Assembly: GCF_001905345.1 (NCBI RefSeq)
Contig: NZ_LFBV01000009.1
Location: forward strand, 248,001 to 312,000
Length of the DNA stretch: 64,000 bases
Direction: 5' to 3'
DNA from: Streptomyces uncialis
Lineage (GTDB): Bacteria > Actinomycetota > Actinomycetes > Streptomycetales > Streptomycetaceae
The notes beneath the pieces are model-generated. The model was given only the letters and a program-made list of their open reading frames with translations. It ran no database searches and had not been told where the DNA came from. A program made the position numbers and the translations under genes. Numbering within the stretch: the stretch's first letter is position 1; each line of letters begins with the position of its first letter. Positions 8,138 through 16,316 of this stretch are shown piece after piece.

Positions 8138-8941
8138 ATGAGCGCGACGGACGGTACGGGCGGCTCCGACGCCGGACCGCGGACCGCGAGCGGTCCGGAC
8201 GTCGGGCCACCGCCCCCCGGGGCTCCACGCGCGCGGCGCGGTGCGATGCTGGCGGGCGCGGTGGTCGCCCTCGGCTGTGTGCTCTTCCTCGGCGGCTTCG
8301 TCTGGGGCGCGGTCCTCTACCGCCCCTACACCGTCCCCACCGATTCCATGTCCCCGAACATCGGCGCGGGCGACCGTGTACTGGCCCAGCGGATCGACGG
8401 CGACCAGGTGCGCCGCGGTGACGTGGTCGTCTTCGAGCAGGCCGACTGGGGCGATCTGCCGATGGTCAAGCGCGTCGTCGGGGTCGGCGGCGACACGGTG
8501 GCCTGCTGCACGGACGGCGCGCTCACCGTCGACGGCCGGCCCGTGGCCGAGCCCTATCTCGCCCCCGGCACCCAGGCGTCCACGAACGGGATCAGCCGCA
8601 CGGTCGTCCCCGAGGGACGGCTGTTCCTGCTCGGTGACGAACGCCTGGGCTCGCTCGACTCCACGGCCCACCTCCAGGACGCCCAGGGCGGCTCCGTGTC
8701 CCGGGACGCCGTGGTCGCCCGGGTCGACGCCGTCGTCTGGCCGATGGACGGCACGCTCACCCGCCCCACCGGCTTCGCCGCGATGCCCGGCGGGATCTCC
8801 CGCCCCGGCCCGCTGGCGCCGCTGCTGACCTCGGTGGCCGTCGGCGCGGTACTGATCCTCGGCGGGGCCGCGTACGGTCCGCTGGCCCGGCGGTCGGCCC
8901 GGCGCCGTCCGGTGGCGTCCCCGTCGGCGGGCGCCCGATGA
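8138..8941 (+). CDS. sipZ: Type I signal peptidase (SipZ type)
   Basis: Fourth signal peptidase. It has an N-terminal membrane helix (AGAVVALGCVLFLGGFVWGA), serine motif VPTDSMSPN, lysine motif MVKRVVGVGG and box LLGDERLGSLDST, in which the usual DH is DE. A C-terminal hydrophobic segment (LLTSVAVGAVLILGGAAYG) gives two membrane anchors. ATG 8138 follows an AGGGGG site. The stop codon overlaps the start of the Nudix gene (ATGA). The substitution in the DHR box suggests altered specificity, which is inference. Confidence 0.92.
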   Translation: MSATDGTGGSDAGPRTASGPDVGPPPPGAPRARRGAMLAGAVVALGCVLFLGGFVWGAVLYRPYTVPTDSMSPNIGAGDRVLAQRIDGDQVRRGDVVVFEQADWGDLPMVKRVVGVGGDTVACCTDGALTVDGRPVAEPYLAPGTQASTNGISRTVVPEGRLFLLGDERLGSLDSTAHLQDAQGGSVSRDAVVARVDAVVWPMDGTLTRPTGFAAMPGGISRPGPLAPLLTSVAVGAVLILGGAAYGPLARRSARRRPVASPSAGAR

Positions 8942-9429
8942 GCGCGGCACCGCTGCGCAGGGTGGCGCGGGTCGTCCTCCTCGACCCCGAGGACCGCGTA
9001 CTGCTGCTGCACGGCCATGAGCCGGACGATCCCGACGACGACTGGTGGTTCACCCCGGGCGGCGGCCTGGAGGGCGACGAGACCCATGAGGAGGCCGCGC
9101 TGCGGGAGCTGGCCGAGGAGACCGGGGTCACCGATGTCGAGCTGGGCCCGGTGCTGTGGCGGCGGACCTGCTCCTTCCCGTTCGACGGACGGCGCTGGGA
9201 CCAGGACGAGTGGTACTACCTCGCGCGCACCGCCCAGACCACGACCGTGGCCGCCGGGCTCACCGAGCTGGAACAGCGCAGCGTCGCCGGAGCACGCTGG
9301 TGGACGTGCCGGGAACTCGCCGGGGCGCATGAGACGGTGTACCCGACCAGACTCGCCGAGCTGCTGCGCAGGCTGCTCGACGAAGGCCCCCCGGCCGCTC
9401 CCGAGGTCCTGGACACCGAAATCGTCTAG
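8938..9429 (+). CDS. Nudix hydrolase
   Basis: A 163-residue Nudix-fold phosphohydrolase. The complete Nudix box is visible at about residues 41-63 (GGGLEGDETHEEAALRELAE then ETGV), giving the metal-binding RELAEE helix. Nudix enzymes cleave nucleoside diphosphates linked to another moiety; the substrate here cannot be read from sequence. A start overlapping the sipZ stop by 4 bases makes it the last gene of the sip operon, in the order found in other streptomycetes. Confidence 0.9.
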   Translation: MSAAPLRRVARVVLLDPEDRVLLLHGHEPDDPDDDWWFTPGGGLEGDETHEEAALRELAEETGVTDVELGPVLWRRTCSFPFDGRRWDQDEWYYLARTAQTTTVAAGLTELEQRSVAGARWWTCRELAGAHETVYPTRLAELLRRLLDEGPPAAPEVLDTEIV

Positions 9430-9483
9430 GGGCGTCCCGGCTGCCGCACAATGGGGGGACGCACGGCTGAAGGGGAACATGCC

Positions 9484-9792
9484 ATGAGTGCCGAGGACCT
9501 CGAAAAGTACGAGACCGAGATGGAGCTGAAGCTCTACCGGGAGTACCGCGACGTCGTCGGGCTGTTCACCTATGTGATCGAGACCGAGCGGCGCTTCTAC
9601 CTCACCAACGACTACGAGATGCAGGTGCACTCGGTCCAGGGCGAGGTCTTCTTCGAGGTCACGATGGCCGACGCCTGGGTGTGGGACATGTACCGCCCGG
9701 CCCGCTTCGTCAAGCAGGTACGGGTGCTCACGTTCAAGGACGTGAACATCGAGGAGCTGAACAAGAGCGATCTGGAGCTGCCGGGCAGCTGA
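9484..9792 (+). CDS. DUF2469 family protein
   Basis: A 102-residue actinobacterial protein of unknown function. It is acidic, begins MSAEDLEKYETEMELKLYREYRDVV and has many aromatic residues (RRFYLTNDYEMQV, ADAWVWDMYRPARFVKQVRV). No membrane segment or catalytic motif is apparent. The family is strongly conserved across actinobacteria and usually lies just upstream of yraN, as here. ATG 9484 is chosen because AAGGGGAAC (about 9471-9479) serves as a ribosome-binding site. Confidence 0.88.
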   Translation: MSAEDLEKYETEMELKLYREYRDVVGLFTYVIETERRFYLTNDYEMQVHSVQGEVFFEVTMADAWVWDMYRPARFVKQVRVLTFKDVNIEELNKSDLELPGS

Positions 9793-10092
9793 CCGTCCGG
9801 AGCTGCCGGAGCTGCCGGGGCGGCTGACCGGCAGTGGGGGCGGGGTCGACCGGGTCACTGGGGTCACTCGCGTCGGCCGGGTCACTGGGGTCATCGGGGT
9901 CGCCGGGCGCGTCGTCATCAGGTCGCGGAGTCGGTCCGCTCAGTCGGTCCGTCGGGTCGGTCCGCCGGGTCGGTCGTGGGGACGGGCTTCACTCGATCGA
10001 GTGAGACGGTTTTCCACCTTTCCCGAGTTGTCCACCAAGATCCACTTCTGAGCGGCGGTTGCCTCACCGTGGGCGTCGGAGGTGATGCCGAC
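9793..10092. repeat. Intergenic gap with short tandem repeats, a 16-bp palindrome and DnaA-box-like sites
   Basis: No gene. From about 9845 to 9905 there is an imperfect array of gggtcact/gggtca units; from about 9930 to 9975 there are several gtcggtccg-like units. A perfect palindrome TCACTCGATCGAGTGA lies at 9989-10004. Just after it come TTTTCCACC and TTGTCCACC, which resemble the streptomycete DnaA box TTGTCCACA with two and one mismatches. A GGAGGTGAT ribosome-binding site at 10079 leads into yraN. The palindrome could be an operator for the yraN-comM-dprA operon. Confidence 0.5.
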
Positions 10093-10455
10093 ATGAACGC
10101 ACGAGGCGCGCTCGGCAGGTACGGGGAAGGGCTGGCCGCGCGGCGGCTGACCGAGGCGGGATGGGCGGTCCTCGCCCGCAACTGGCGCTGTGGCAGGGCC
10201 GGGGAGATCGACATCGTGGCGAGGGACGGGGACGTCCTGGTCGTCTGCGAGGTCAAGACACGTCGCGCGGGCACCTTCCAGCAGCCGCTGGCCGGGGTGA
10301 CCCGGGGCAAGACCGAGCGGCTGCGGGAGCTCGCCCAGGCCTGGCTCCAGGAGCACGGCGGAGCACCGCCCGGCGGGGTCCGCATCGATGTGGTCGGCGT
10401 GCTCGTGCCCCGGCGCGGCGCCCCCGTGGTCGAGCATGTGCGGGGGGTGGCCTGA
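10093..10455 (+). CDS. yraN: YraN-family endonuclease-like protein
   Basis: A 120-residue UPF0102 protein with a restriction-endonuclease-like fold. The catalytic-type motifs are visible: a glutamate in RAGEIDIVARDGDVLVVCEVKTR, giving the D-x(n)-ExK signature of PD-(D/E)XK nucleases. Its cellular role is poorly defined; it is nearly always next to comM and dprA, which suggests a link to handling single-stranded DNA or recombination. ATG 10093 is set by the strong GGAGGTGAT site 9 bases upstream. It ends in a TGATG overlap with comM. Confidence 0.9.
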   Translation: MNARGALGRYGEGLAARRLTEAGWAVLARNWRCGRAGEIDIVARDGDVLVVCEVKTRRAGTFQQPLAGVTRGKTERLRELAQAWLQEHGGAPPGGVRIDVVGVLVPRRGAPVVEHVRGVA

Positions 10456-12080
10456 TGGGATTCGCCCGCACCTGCTCGGTGGCGCTGGTCGGCGTCGAAG
10501 GCGTCGTCGTGGAGGTCCAGGCCGATCTGGAGCCCGGTGTCGCCGCCTTCACCCTGGTCGGCCTGCCGGACAAGAGCCTGACGGAGAGCCGGGACAGGGT
10601 CCGCGCCGCCGTCGTCAACTCCGGCGCCCAGTGGCCCCAGAAGAAGCTCACGGTCGGGCTGAGCCCCGCGTCCGTGCCCAAGGGCGGCAGCGGCTTCGAC
10701 CTCGCCGTGGCCAGCGCGGTGCTCGGCGCCGCCGAACGCGTCGACCCCAAGGTCCTCGCCGACCTGGTGATGGTCGGTGAGCTGGGCCTGGACGGCCGGG
10801 TCCGTCCGGTGCGCGGGGTGCTCCCCGCCGTCCTCGCGGCGGCCGACGCCGGATACCGGCAGGTCGTCGTCCCCGAGTCCTCGGCGGCGGAGGCGGCCCT
10901 GGTCCCCGGGGTCGCGGTCCTCGGGGTGCGCAGTCTGCGCCAGCTCATCGCGGTCCTCAGCGGCGAGCCGGTCCCCGAGGAGGAGCCCGACGAGCCCGGC
11001 CGCCCGGACCCCCTGCTGGCCGGGCTGACCCTGCCGGGCGAGGGCTTCGGCAGCGGTCTGGCGGCGCCGCGATCGGGCGGCCGGGAGCATGTACCCGACC
11101 TGGCCGATGTCGTCGGCCAGCGCTCCGCCCGTACGGCCGTGGAGATCGCCGCGGCGGGCGGACACCATCTCTTCCTCCAGGGCCCGCCCGGCGCGGGCAA
11201 GACGATGCTGGCGGAGCGGCTGCCCGCGATCCTGCCGCCGCTGGGCCGCCAGGAGTCCCTGGAGGTGACCGCGATCCACTCCGTCGCCGGACTGCTCCCG
11301 CCGGGCCAGCCCCTGGTCGACCGCGCGCCCTACTGCGCCCCGCACCACTCGGCGACCATGCAGGCCCTGGTGGGCGGCGGCCGGGGGGTGGCCCGGCCCG
11401 GGGCCGTCTCCCTCGCCCATCGCGGGGTACTTTTTCTCGACGAGACCCCGGAGTTCAGCGGGCATGTGCTCGACGCGCTCCGCCAGCCCCTGGAATCGGG
11501 GCATGTGGTGATCGCCCGCAGCGCCGGGATGGTCCGGCTGCCCGCGCGGTTCATGATGGTCCTCGCCGCCAACCCCTGCCCCTGCGGCCGGTTCGGTCAG
11601 CGGGGCATCGCCTGCGAATGCGCGCCCCAGGCGATCCGGCGCTACCAGTCCCGGCTGTCCGGCCCGCTCCTCGACCGCGTCGACCTGCGGGTACGGGTCG
11701 ACGCGGTGACCCGGGCCGAGCTCACCGCGCTGGGGGAGCGCGGCGAGAGCACCAAGGCCGTCGCCGAGCGGGTCCGCGCCGCCCGTGAGCGGGCCGCCCA
11801 CCGCCTCGCGGACACCCCCTGGCGGGCCAACGGCGAGGTACCCGGCCATGAACTGCGCACCCGCTGGCGCCCCGTCCCCGGCGCGCTGGACGAGGCCGAG
11901 CGCGGGATGGAACGCGGCCTGCTCACCGCCCGCGGCCTCGACCGGGTGCTGCGGGTCGCCTGGACCGTCGCGGACCTCACCGGCCACGACCGTCCCAGCA
12001 CCGCCGACGTGGCCCTCGCCCTGCAACTGCGCACCGGGGTGCCCCGTGGGGTCCCGCTCGCCGTCGAGGCCCCGGCATGA
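10455..12080 (+). CDS. comM: ComM/YifB-type AAA+ ATPase (Mg-chelatase-like)
   Basis: A 541-residue AAA+ protein. The N-terminal Lon-S16-like domain spans residues 1-165. The central ATPase has Walker A GPPGAGKT near residue 243, Walker B GVLFLDETPEF, and the Mg-chelatase signature with clustered cysteines (ANPCPCGRFGQRGIACEC). ComM in naturally competent bacteria is a hexameric helicase that promotes branch migration of integrating DNA. Streptomycetes are not known to be naturally competent, so its role here, alongside dprA, is probably in recombination. ATG 10455 overlaps the yraN stop; dprA overlaps its end by 4 bases. Confidence 0.93.
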   Translation: MGFARTCSVALVGVEGVVVEVQADLEPGVAAFTLVGLPDKSLTESRDRVRAAVVNSGAQWPQKKLTVGLSPASVPKGGSGFDLAVASAVLGAAERVDPKVLADLVMVGELGLDGRVRPVRGVLPAVLAAADAGYRQVVVPESSAAEAALVPGVAVLGVRSLRQLIAVLSGEPVPEEEPDEPGRPDPLLAGLTLPGEGFGSGLAAPRSGGREHVPDLADVVGQRSARTAVEIAAAGGHHLFLQGPPGAGKTMLAERLPAILPPLGRQESLEVTAIHSVAGLLPPGQPLVDRAPYCAPHHSATMQALVGGGRGVARPGAVSLAHRGVLFLDETPEFSGHVLDALRQPLESGHVVIARSAGMVRLPARFMMVLAANPCPCGRFGQRGIACECAPQAIRRYQSRLSGPLLDRVDLRVRVDAVTRAELTALGERGESTKAVAERVRAARERAAHRLADTPWRANGEVPGHELRTRWRPVPGALDEAERGMERGLLTARGLDRVLRVAWTVADLTGHDRPSTADVALALQLRTGVPRGVPLAVEAPA

Positions 12081-13234
12081 GCGCGGACCACGAGGAGCGG
12101 CTGGCCCGGGCCGCCCTGACCCGTGTCCTCGAACCGGGCGACGAGCGCGCGGGCCGCTGGCTGGCGGAGCTCGGGCCCATGGAGGTCGCCCGACGGCTCG
12201 CCGAGGGCGGTGAGCCACTGCCCGGCGCGTCCCCCCGGCGCTGGGCCGGACTCCGCTCCCGGGCCGAGCGCATGCGCCCCGAGCGGGACCTGGCCACTGC
12301 CCGGGACACCGGTACGCGCTTCCTGTGCCCCGGGGACGGTGAGTGGCCCGCCCAGCTCGACGACCTGGGCCTCGCCCGGCCTCTCGGGCTGTGGGTGCGC
12401 GGCCACCCCGGCCTGCGGATCTGGGCGCTCCGCTCGGTCGCCGTCGTCGGCGCCCGCGCGTGCACGGAGTACGGCGCCCACACCGCCGCCCGGCTCGCCG
12501 CCGACCTCGCGGAACGCGGCTGGGTGGTCGTCTCCGGGGGCGCGTACGGGATCGACGGCGCCGCCCACCGGGGTGCCCTCGCCGCGAGCGGCGCCACGGT
12601 CGCGGTGCTGGCCTGCGGGGTCGACCGGCCCTATCCGCAGGGCCACCGCGCACTGATCGGCCGTATCGCGGAACAGGGCCTGCTCGTCGGGGAGTTACCG
12701 CCCGGCGAGCACCCCACCGCCTCGCGCTTCATCCTGCGCAACCGTGTGATCGCCGCACTCACCCGCGGCACCGTCGTCGTGGAGGCCGCCCACCGCAGCG
12801 GCGCCCTCGCCACGGTACGCTCCGCCGCCCGCCTCGGCCGGTTCACCATGGGCGTGCCCGGACCGGTGAGCAGCGCGCAGTCCGCCGGTGTGCACGAACT
12901 CCTGCGGGAGGGTGCCGTCCTGGTCACCGACGCGGCCGAGATCGTGGAACTGGTCGGGGAGATCGGTCAGCTCGCGCCACGCCGCCAAGGCCCCGTCCTT
13001 CCCCGCGACCTGCTCAGCACCGCCACCGCCCGGGTGCTCGCCGCGCTGCCCGCGGGCAGCGCCGCCGGCGCGCGGGAGATCGCGCGGGAGGCCGCCACCA
13101 CCGAGGACGACGCCGTCGGCAGGCTCTACGAGCTCCACTCGCTGGGGTTCGTCGAACGACACGGCGACGGCTGGCAGTTGACACGCCAGGCGGGGAACAC
13201 GCCCGGGCGAGGCCAGGGGAGGAGTCCGAATTGA
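12077..13234 (+). CDS. dprA: DNA-processing protein DprA (contains a TTA codon)
   Basis: A 385-residue DprA/Smf protein that binds single-stranded DNA and loads RecA. The Rossmann-like core is clear: SVAVVGARACTEYG, VVVSGGAYGIDGAAHRGAL, AVLACGVDRPYP, FILRNRVIAAL and VVVEAAHRSGAL. The C-terminal winged-helix domain (DDAVGRLYELHSLGFVERHGDGW) is present. Codon 207 (12695-12697, within VGELPPGEH) is TTA, the rare leucine codon that in Streptomyces requires the developmental tRNA encoded by bldA. It is the only in-frame TTA I found in any gene here, so production of this protein may be delayed until differentiation. It is the last gene of yraN-comM-dprA. Confidence 0.93.
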   Translation: MSADHEERLARAALTRVLEPGDERAGRWLAELGPMEVARRLAEGGEPLPGASPRRWAGLRSRAERMRPERDLATARDTGTRFLCPGDGEWPAQLDDLGLARPLGLWVRGHPGLRIWALRSVAVVGARACTEYGAHTAARLAADLAERGWVVVSGGAYGIDGAAHRGALAASGATVAVLACGVDRPYPQGHRALIGRIAEQGLLVGELPPGEHPTASRFILRNRVIAALTRGTVVVEAAHRSGALATVRSAARLGRFTMGVPGPVSSAQSAGVHELLREGAVLVTDAAEIVELVGEIGQLAPRRQGPVLPRDLLSTATARVLAALPAGSAAGAREIAREAATTEDDAVGRLYELHSLGFVERHGDGWQLTRQAGNTPGRGQGRSPN

Positions 13235-13455
13235 CGCCACGCGTGTCACCCGCACGTGTGCCGTACCCCCGCACACCAAGGGCCTCGGGGGTTCGCGGGT
13301 GCCCTCCGGAACGACGCCCGCGACTCCTGCGGGGCATCAACGGAACGTATCTGCGCACAGATGATCCCAGACCCCTCGCACACCGCGACACTCCAGTCAC
13401 GCTACGCTCACATGGATTCCCACCCAGTTCACGGCAGAACGGCACAAGGCGACGA

Positions 13456-14292
13456 ATGCCCCAGCACACCTCCGGGTCTGACCGGGCGGCTGCTCCCCCC
13501 GCAGCCCGCGGGAGCGTGCGGCCTCCCGCCCCCTCGACGCTCGACGAGCTGTGGAGGTCGTACAAGACGACGGGCGACGGCCGGCTGCGCGAGCAGTTGA
13601 TCCTGCACTACTCGCCGCTGGTCAAGTACGTCGCGGGCCGGGTGAGCGTCGGACTGCCCCCCAATGTCGAGCAGGCCGACTTCGTGTCCTCCGGGGTCTT
13701 CGGGCTGATCGACGCGATCGAGAAGTTCGACATCGAGCGGTCGATCAAGTTCGAGACCTACGCGATCACCCGTATCCGCGGCGCGATGATCGACGAACTG
13801 CGCGCGCTGGACTGGATTCCCCGCTCCATCCGGCAGAAGGCGCGCAACGTCGAACGCGCCTACGCCACCCTGGAGGCCAAGCTCAGGCGCACGCCCTCGG
13901 AGAGCGAGGTGGCCGCCGAGCTGGGGATCGCCCTGGAGGAACTCCACGGGGTCTTCAGCCAGTTGTCCCTGGCCAATGTGGTCGCCCTGGAGGAGCTCCT
14001 GCATGTCGGCGGGGAGAGCGGCGACCGGCTGAGCCTCATGGACACCCTGGAGGACACCGGCGCGGACAACCCGGTCGAGGTCGCCGAGGACCGCGAGCTG
14101 CGCCGGTTCCTCGCCCGCGCCATCAACACCCTGCCCGACCGGGAGAAGACCGTCGTCACCCTCTACTACTACGAGGGCCTGACACTCGCCGAGATCGGCC
14201 ATGTGCTCGGGGTGACGGAGAGCAGGGTCAGCCAGATCCACACCAAGTCGGTACTCCAGCTTCGCGCGAAACTGGCCGGATTCGGCCGCTGA
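13456..14292 (+). CDS. whiG: Sporulation sigma factor WhiG
   Basis: A flagellar-type (FliA-like) sigma factor that in Streptomyces commits aerial hyphae to sporulation, activating whiH and whiI and being held by the anti-sigma factor RsiG with c-di-GMP. The 278-residue protein shows region 2 (LVKYVAGRVSVGLP, FGLIDAIEKFD, FETYAITRIRGAMIDELRALD), region 3 (RNVERAYATLEAKLRR) and region 4 (LPDREKTVVTLYYYEGLTL, EIGHVLGVTESRVSQIH). ATG 13456 gives MPQHTSGSDRAA, as in S. coelicolor. In the S. coelicolor chromosome I recall other genes between dprA and whiG; here they are only 221 bases apart. Confidence 0.97.
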   Translation: MPQHTSGSDRAAAPPAARGSVRPPAPSTLDELWRSYKTTGDGRLREQLILHYSPLVKYVAGRVSVGLPPNVEQADFVSSGVFGLIDAIEKFDIERSIKFETYAITRIRGAMIDELRALDWIPRSIRQKARNVERAYATLEAKLRRTPSESEVAAELGIALEELHGVFSQLSLANVVALEELLHVGGESGDRLSLMDTLEDTGADNPVEVAEDRELRRFLARAINTLPDREKTVVTLYYYEGLTLAEIGHVLGVTESRVSQIHTKSVLQLRAKLAGFGR

Positions 14293-14312
14293 GCGCTCGT
14301 CCCACGGCCGGA

Positions 14313-14376
14313 TCACCCCCTCCGTAGGCCGACCGCGCCGGGAACGCGCCGGTCCGCGACGTGCCGGAGGGGGTGA
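14313..14376 (+). terminator. Cruciform-like terminator after whiG
   Basis: TCACCCCCTCCG (14313-14324) pairs perfectly with CGGAGGGGGTGA (14365-14376). The 40-base interior can itself fold (GACCGCGCC against GCGCCGGTC). It starts 20 bases after the whiG stop and ends ahead of the TetR gene, so it most likely ends the whiG transcript. Confidence 0.55.
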
Positions 14377-14416
14377 CCGCCTCCCGCGACGGCCCCGGCG
14401 TCCGTAGAGTGGGGGG

Positions 14417-14995
14417 GTGCCAAGGATTCGAGCGGCCTCAGTGGCCGAGCACCGTTCGATGCAGCGCGCCGCCCTGCTGGACGCCGCGCGGTCCCTGCTG
14501 TCCGAAGGAGGGACGGAGGCGCTGACCTTCCCCGCCCTCGCCGAGCGCACCGGCCTCGCCCGGTCCTCGGTCTACGAGTACTTCAAGTCGCGCGCCGGGG
14601 TCGTCGAGGAACTCTGTGCGGTCGATTTCCCCGTCTGGGCCGCCGAGGTCGAGGGTGCCATGGCCCTCGGCGAGGGTCCCGAGGGCAAGATCGAGGCGTA
14701 TGTGCGACGCCAGCTCGACCTCGTCGGGGACCGCCGGCACCGCGCCGTCGTCGCGATCTCCGCGAGTGAGCTGGACGCCGGCGCCCGGGAGAAGATCCGC
14801 GCCGCGCACGGCGGGCTGGTGGCCATCCTCGCGGAGGCCCTGCGGGACATGGGGCACACGGAACCGCGCCTCGCGGCGATGCTGCTCCAAGGCGTCGTGG
14901 ACGCGGCGGCCCGGCGGGTGGAGCTGGGTGCGGAGGAGCCGTCGGCGGTCGCCGACGCGGCGGTCTCGATGGCGTTGCGCGGGGTGCGCGGCTAG
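14417..14995 (+). CDS. TetR-family transcriptional regulator
   Basis: A 192-residue one-component regulator. The N-terminal helix-turn-helix is typical of TetR: ALLDAARSLLSEGGTEALTFPALAERTGLARSSVYEYFKSR. The remaining 140 residues would form the ligand/dimer domain. The GTG start at 14417 follows a G-rich stretch (gagtgggggg). The target is unknown; it follows whiG in other streptomycetes as I recall, but nothing in the sequence links it to sporulation. It faces the convergent M23 gene across a gap with a repeat core. Confidence 0.85.
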   Translation: MPRIRAASVAEHRSMQRAALLDAARSLLSEGGTEALTFPALAERTGLARSSVYEYFKSRAGVVEELCAVDFPVWAAEVEGAMALGEGPEGKIEAYVRRQLDLVGDRRHRAVVAISASELDAGAREKIRAAHGGLVAILAEALRDMGHTEPRLAAMLLQGVVDAAARRVELGAEEPSAVADAAVSMALRGVRG

Positions 14996-15320
14996 GGCCT
15001 CGGGCCCCGTCGCGGGTTCTTCGGCTGGTGTGGCGGGGCCTGTGCCGCCCCGTTGTGCTGTCTCCCCCTTCCCTTTCCCCTTCCCTGCGGCTGCGGTGTG
15101 GCCCCTCGTTGGGGGCTGCTCCTGTGCCTCTGTCGGGTGCGTGTGTCGTGTCGGTACCGGGCCCTTCGGCTGTGCGCGCGGGGTGCTGTGCGCCTGGGCC
15201 TCGGTGGGTGCCGCTGTCTGGTCGTGGTGCGGCTGCCGGTGCCTCTGGTGGTTGTCTTTCTGCTGCGGATGCCGCGCCTTTCGCAGCAGTTCCCCGCGCC
15301 CCTTTGGAGCGCTGGGAGCC
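14996..15320. repeat. Convergent gap with polypyrimidine tract and one copy of the GCAGTTCCCCGCGCCCCT repeat
   Basis: No gene. A 26-base pure pyrimidine run lies at 15061-15086, and the whole stretch is T/G-rich on the plus strand, unlike coding DNA here. At 15285-15302 is one copy of the dispersed core repeat, followed by TTTGGAGCGC, so that GCGCCCC-TTT-GGAGCGC makes a near-perfect hairpin in the direction of the TetR gene. It is the smallest of five such clusters and has no lead-in box or long tail. Confidence 0.6.
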
Positions 15321-16316
15321 TCAGTCGCTTGGTTCTTCGGGTGCGGGTTGTACGGGGCTTCGGGGTGCCGGGGGGTGTCGTCCGGTGGTCAGGGGGAGCA
15401 GGCGGGGGGAGGGGGCTCGCAGGAGGGCGGGTGGGAGCAGCGACAAGGGGTTCAGGTACTGGTCGGCGCGGCGCAGCCCCCAGTGGAGACAGCCGGTGGC
15501 GCAGTGGGACCCGATGGCTTCCGTCCGGCCCAGGAGTTGGCCTGCGGTGACGTGGTCGCCCCGGCGGACCGAAGGGCGCACGGGTTCATGGGTCAGACGC
15601 AGCGGTGGGGTGCCCGTACCCGTCAGTTCCAGCGTGATCACGTTCCTGGTCGCGACCCGGCCCGCGAACGTCACCCGCCCCGGGGCCACCGCCCGTACCG
15701 GGGTGCCCGGGGGAGCCGCCAGGTCCACACCCCGGTGCCCCGCCGTGTACGCGGTGGCCGGAGGGAGCCAGCCGCGCAGTACCAGTGGTCGGGGACTTGC
15801 CGCCAGTGGCCATATGGCCACCGGCGGCGGTACCGGGCGCGCGGTCCGTGGTCGCTGGAGGTGCCCGACGGGGCTGTCGGGCCGGTGATCCGACCGCGCG
15901 GTGGAGTCGGCCGCCGGGATGGTGCGCGCACTTCCGCTCCCGCCACCGCTCCCGCCCGGGCCCGCGTCCCCGGCTGCCGCCGTCCGCAGGGCCGCGGGTG
16001 ATGCCCCCAGCGTCAACGTCAGTAGCAGCAGTACCGGCGTCAGTACCGGCAGCAGGGTCGGAAACGGCACACGTGCCCTCACCGGTGCCGGCACTCCCGC
16101 CCGTACCCGTAGCGGCACCCGTACCCAAGCCGGCACGCGGACCCGTACCCGTACTCGCCTCCGCACCCCCGCCCCCGCCCTCGCCCTCGCCCTCGCCGAA
16201 CAGAGTCCGTCACCGGGCCCGTCATCCGGCCCGTCATCCGGTCCGTCACCGTGTGCGCGCATCCCCGTCCCCCGTTCCCGCCCGCTCGGGCCATGTGCTC
16301 CACGGTGCCTGGTCAT
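15321..16316 (-). CDS. M23-family (LytM-like) secreted peptidase with altered HxH motif
   Basis: A 331-residue protein with a C-terminal M23 domain. The first zinc motif HRGVDLAAPPGTPV (HxxxD) and the conserved LTHEP histidine are intact, but the usual HxH is CLHWGL: the first histidine, the catalytic base in LytM, is replaced by cysteine. It may therefore bind peptidoglycan rather than cut it. A hydrophobic segment (LLPVLTPVLLLLTLTLGAS) serves as a signal or anchor after a long Arg/Val low-complexity stretch (RVRVRV) encoded by simple repeats. ATG 16316 is chosen because GGAG precedes it at good spacing; an upstream start at 16406 is possible. It is divergent from rpsB. Confidence 0.8.
   Translation of the reverse strand: MTRHRGAHGPSGRERGTGMRAHGDGPDDGPDDGPGDGLCSARARARAGAGVRRRVRVRVRVPAWVRVPLRVRAGVPAPVRARVPFPTLLPVLTPVLLLLTLTLGASPAALRTAAAGDAGPGGSGGGSGSARTIPAADSTARSDHRPDSPVGHLQRPRTARPVPPPVAIWPLAASPRPLVLRGWLPPATAYTAGHRGVDLAAPPGTPVRAVAPGRVTFAGRVATRNVITLELTGTGTPPLRLTHEPVRPSVRRGDHVTAGQLLGRTEAIGSHCATGCLHWGLRRADQYLNPLSLLPPALLRAPSPRLLPLTTGRHPPAPRSPVQPAPEEPSD

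Noticed and set aside
10005..10040. Chromosomal replication origin
   Set aside because: Only two imperfect DnaA-box-like sites are present and the neighbouring genes are not those of a streptomycete origin (dnaA, dnaN).
14996..15320. Small genes between the TetR and M23 genes
   Set aside because: Translations are Cys/Val/Arg-rich, codon use does not show the expected third-position GC pattern, and there is no ribosome-binding site.
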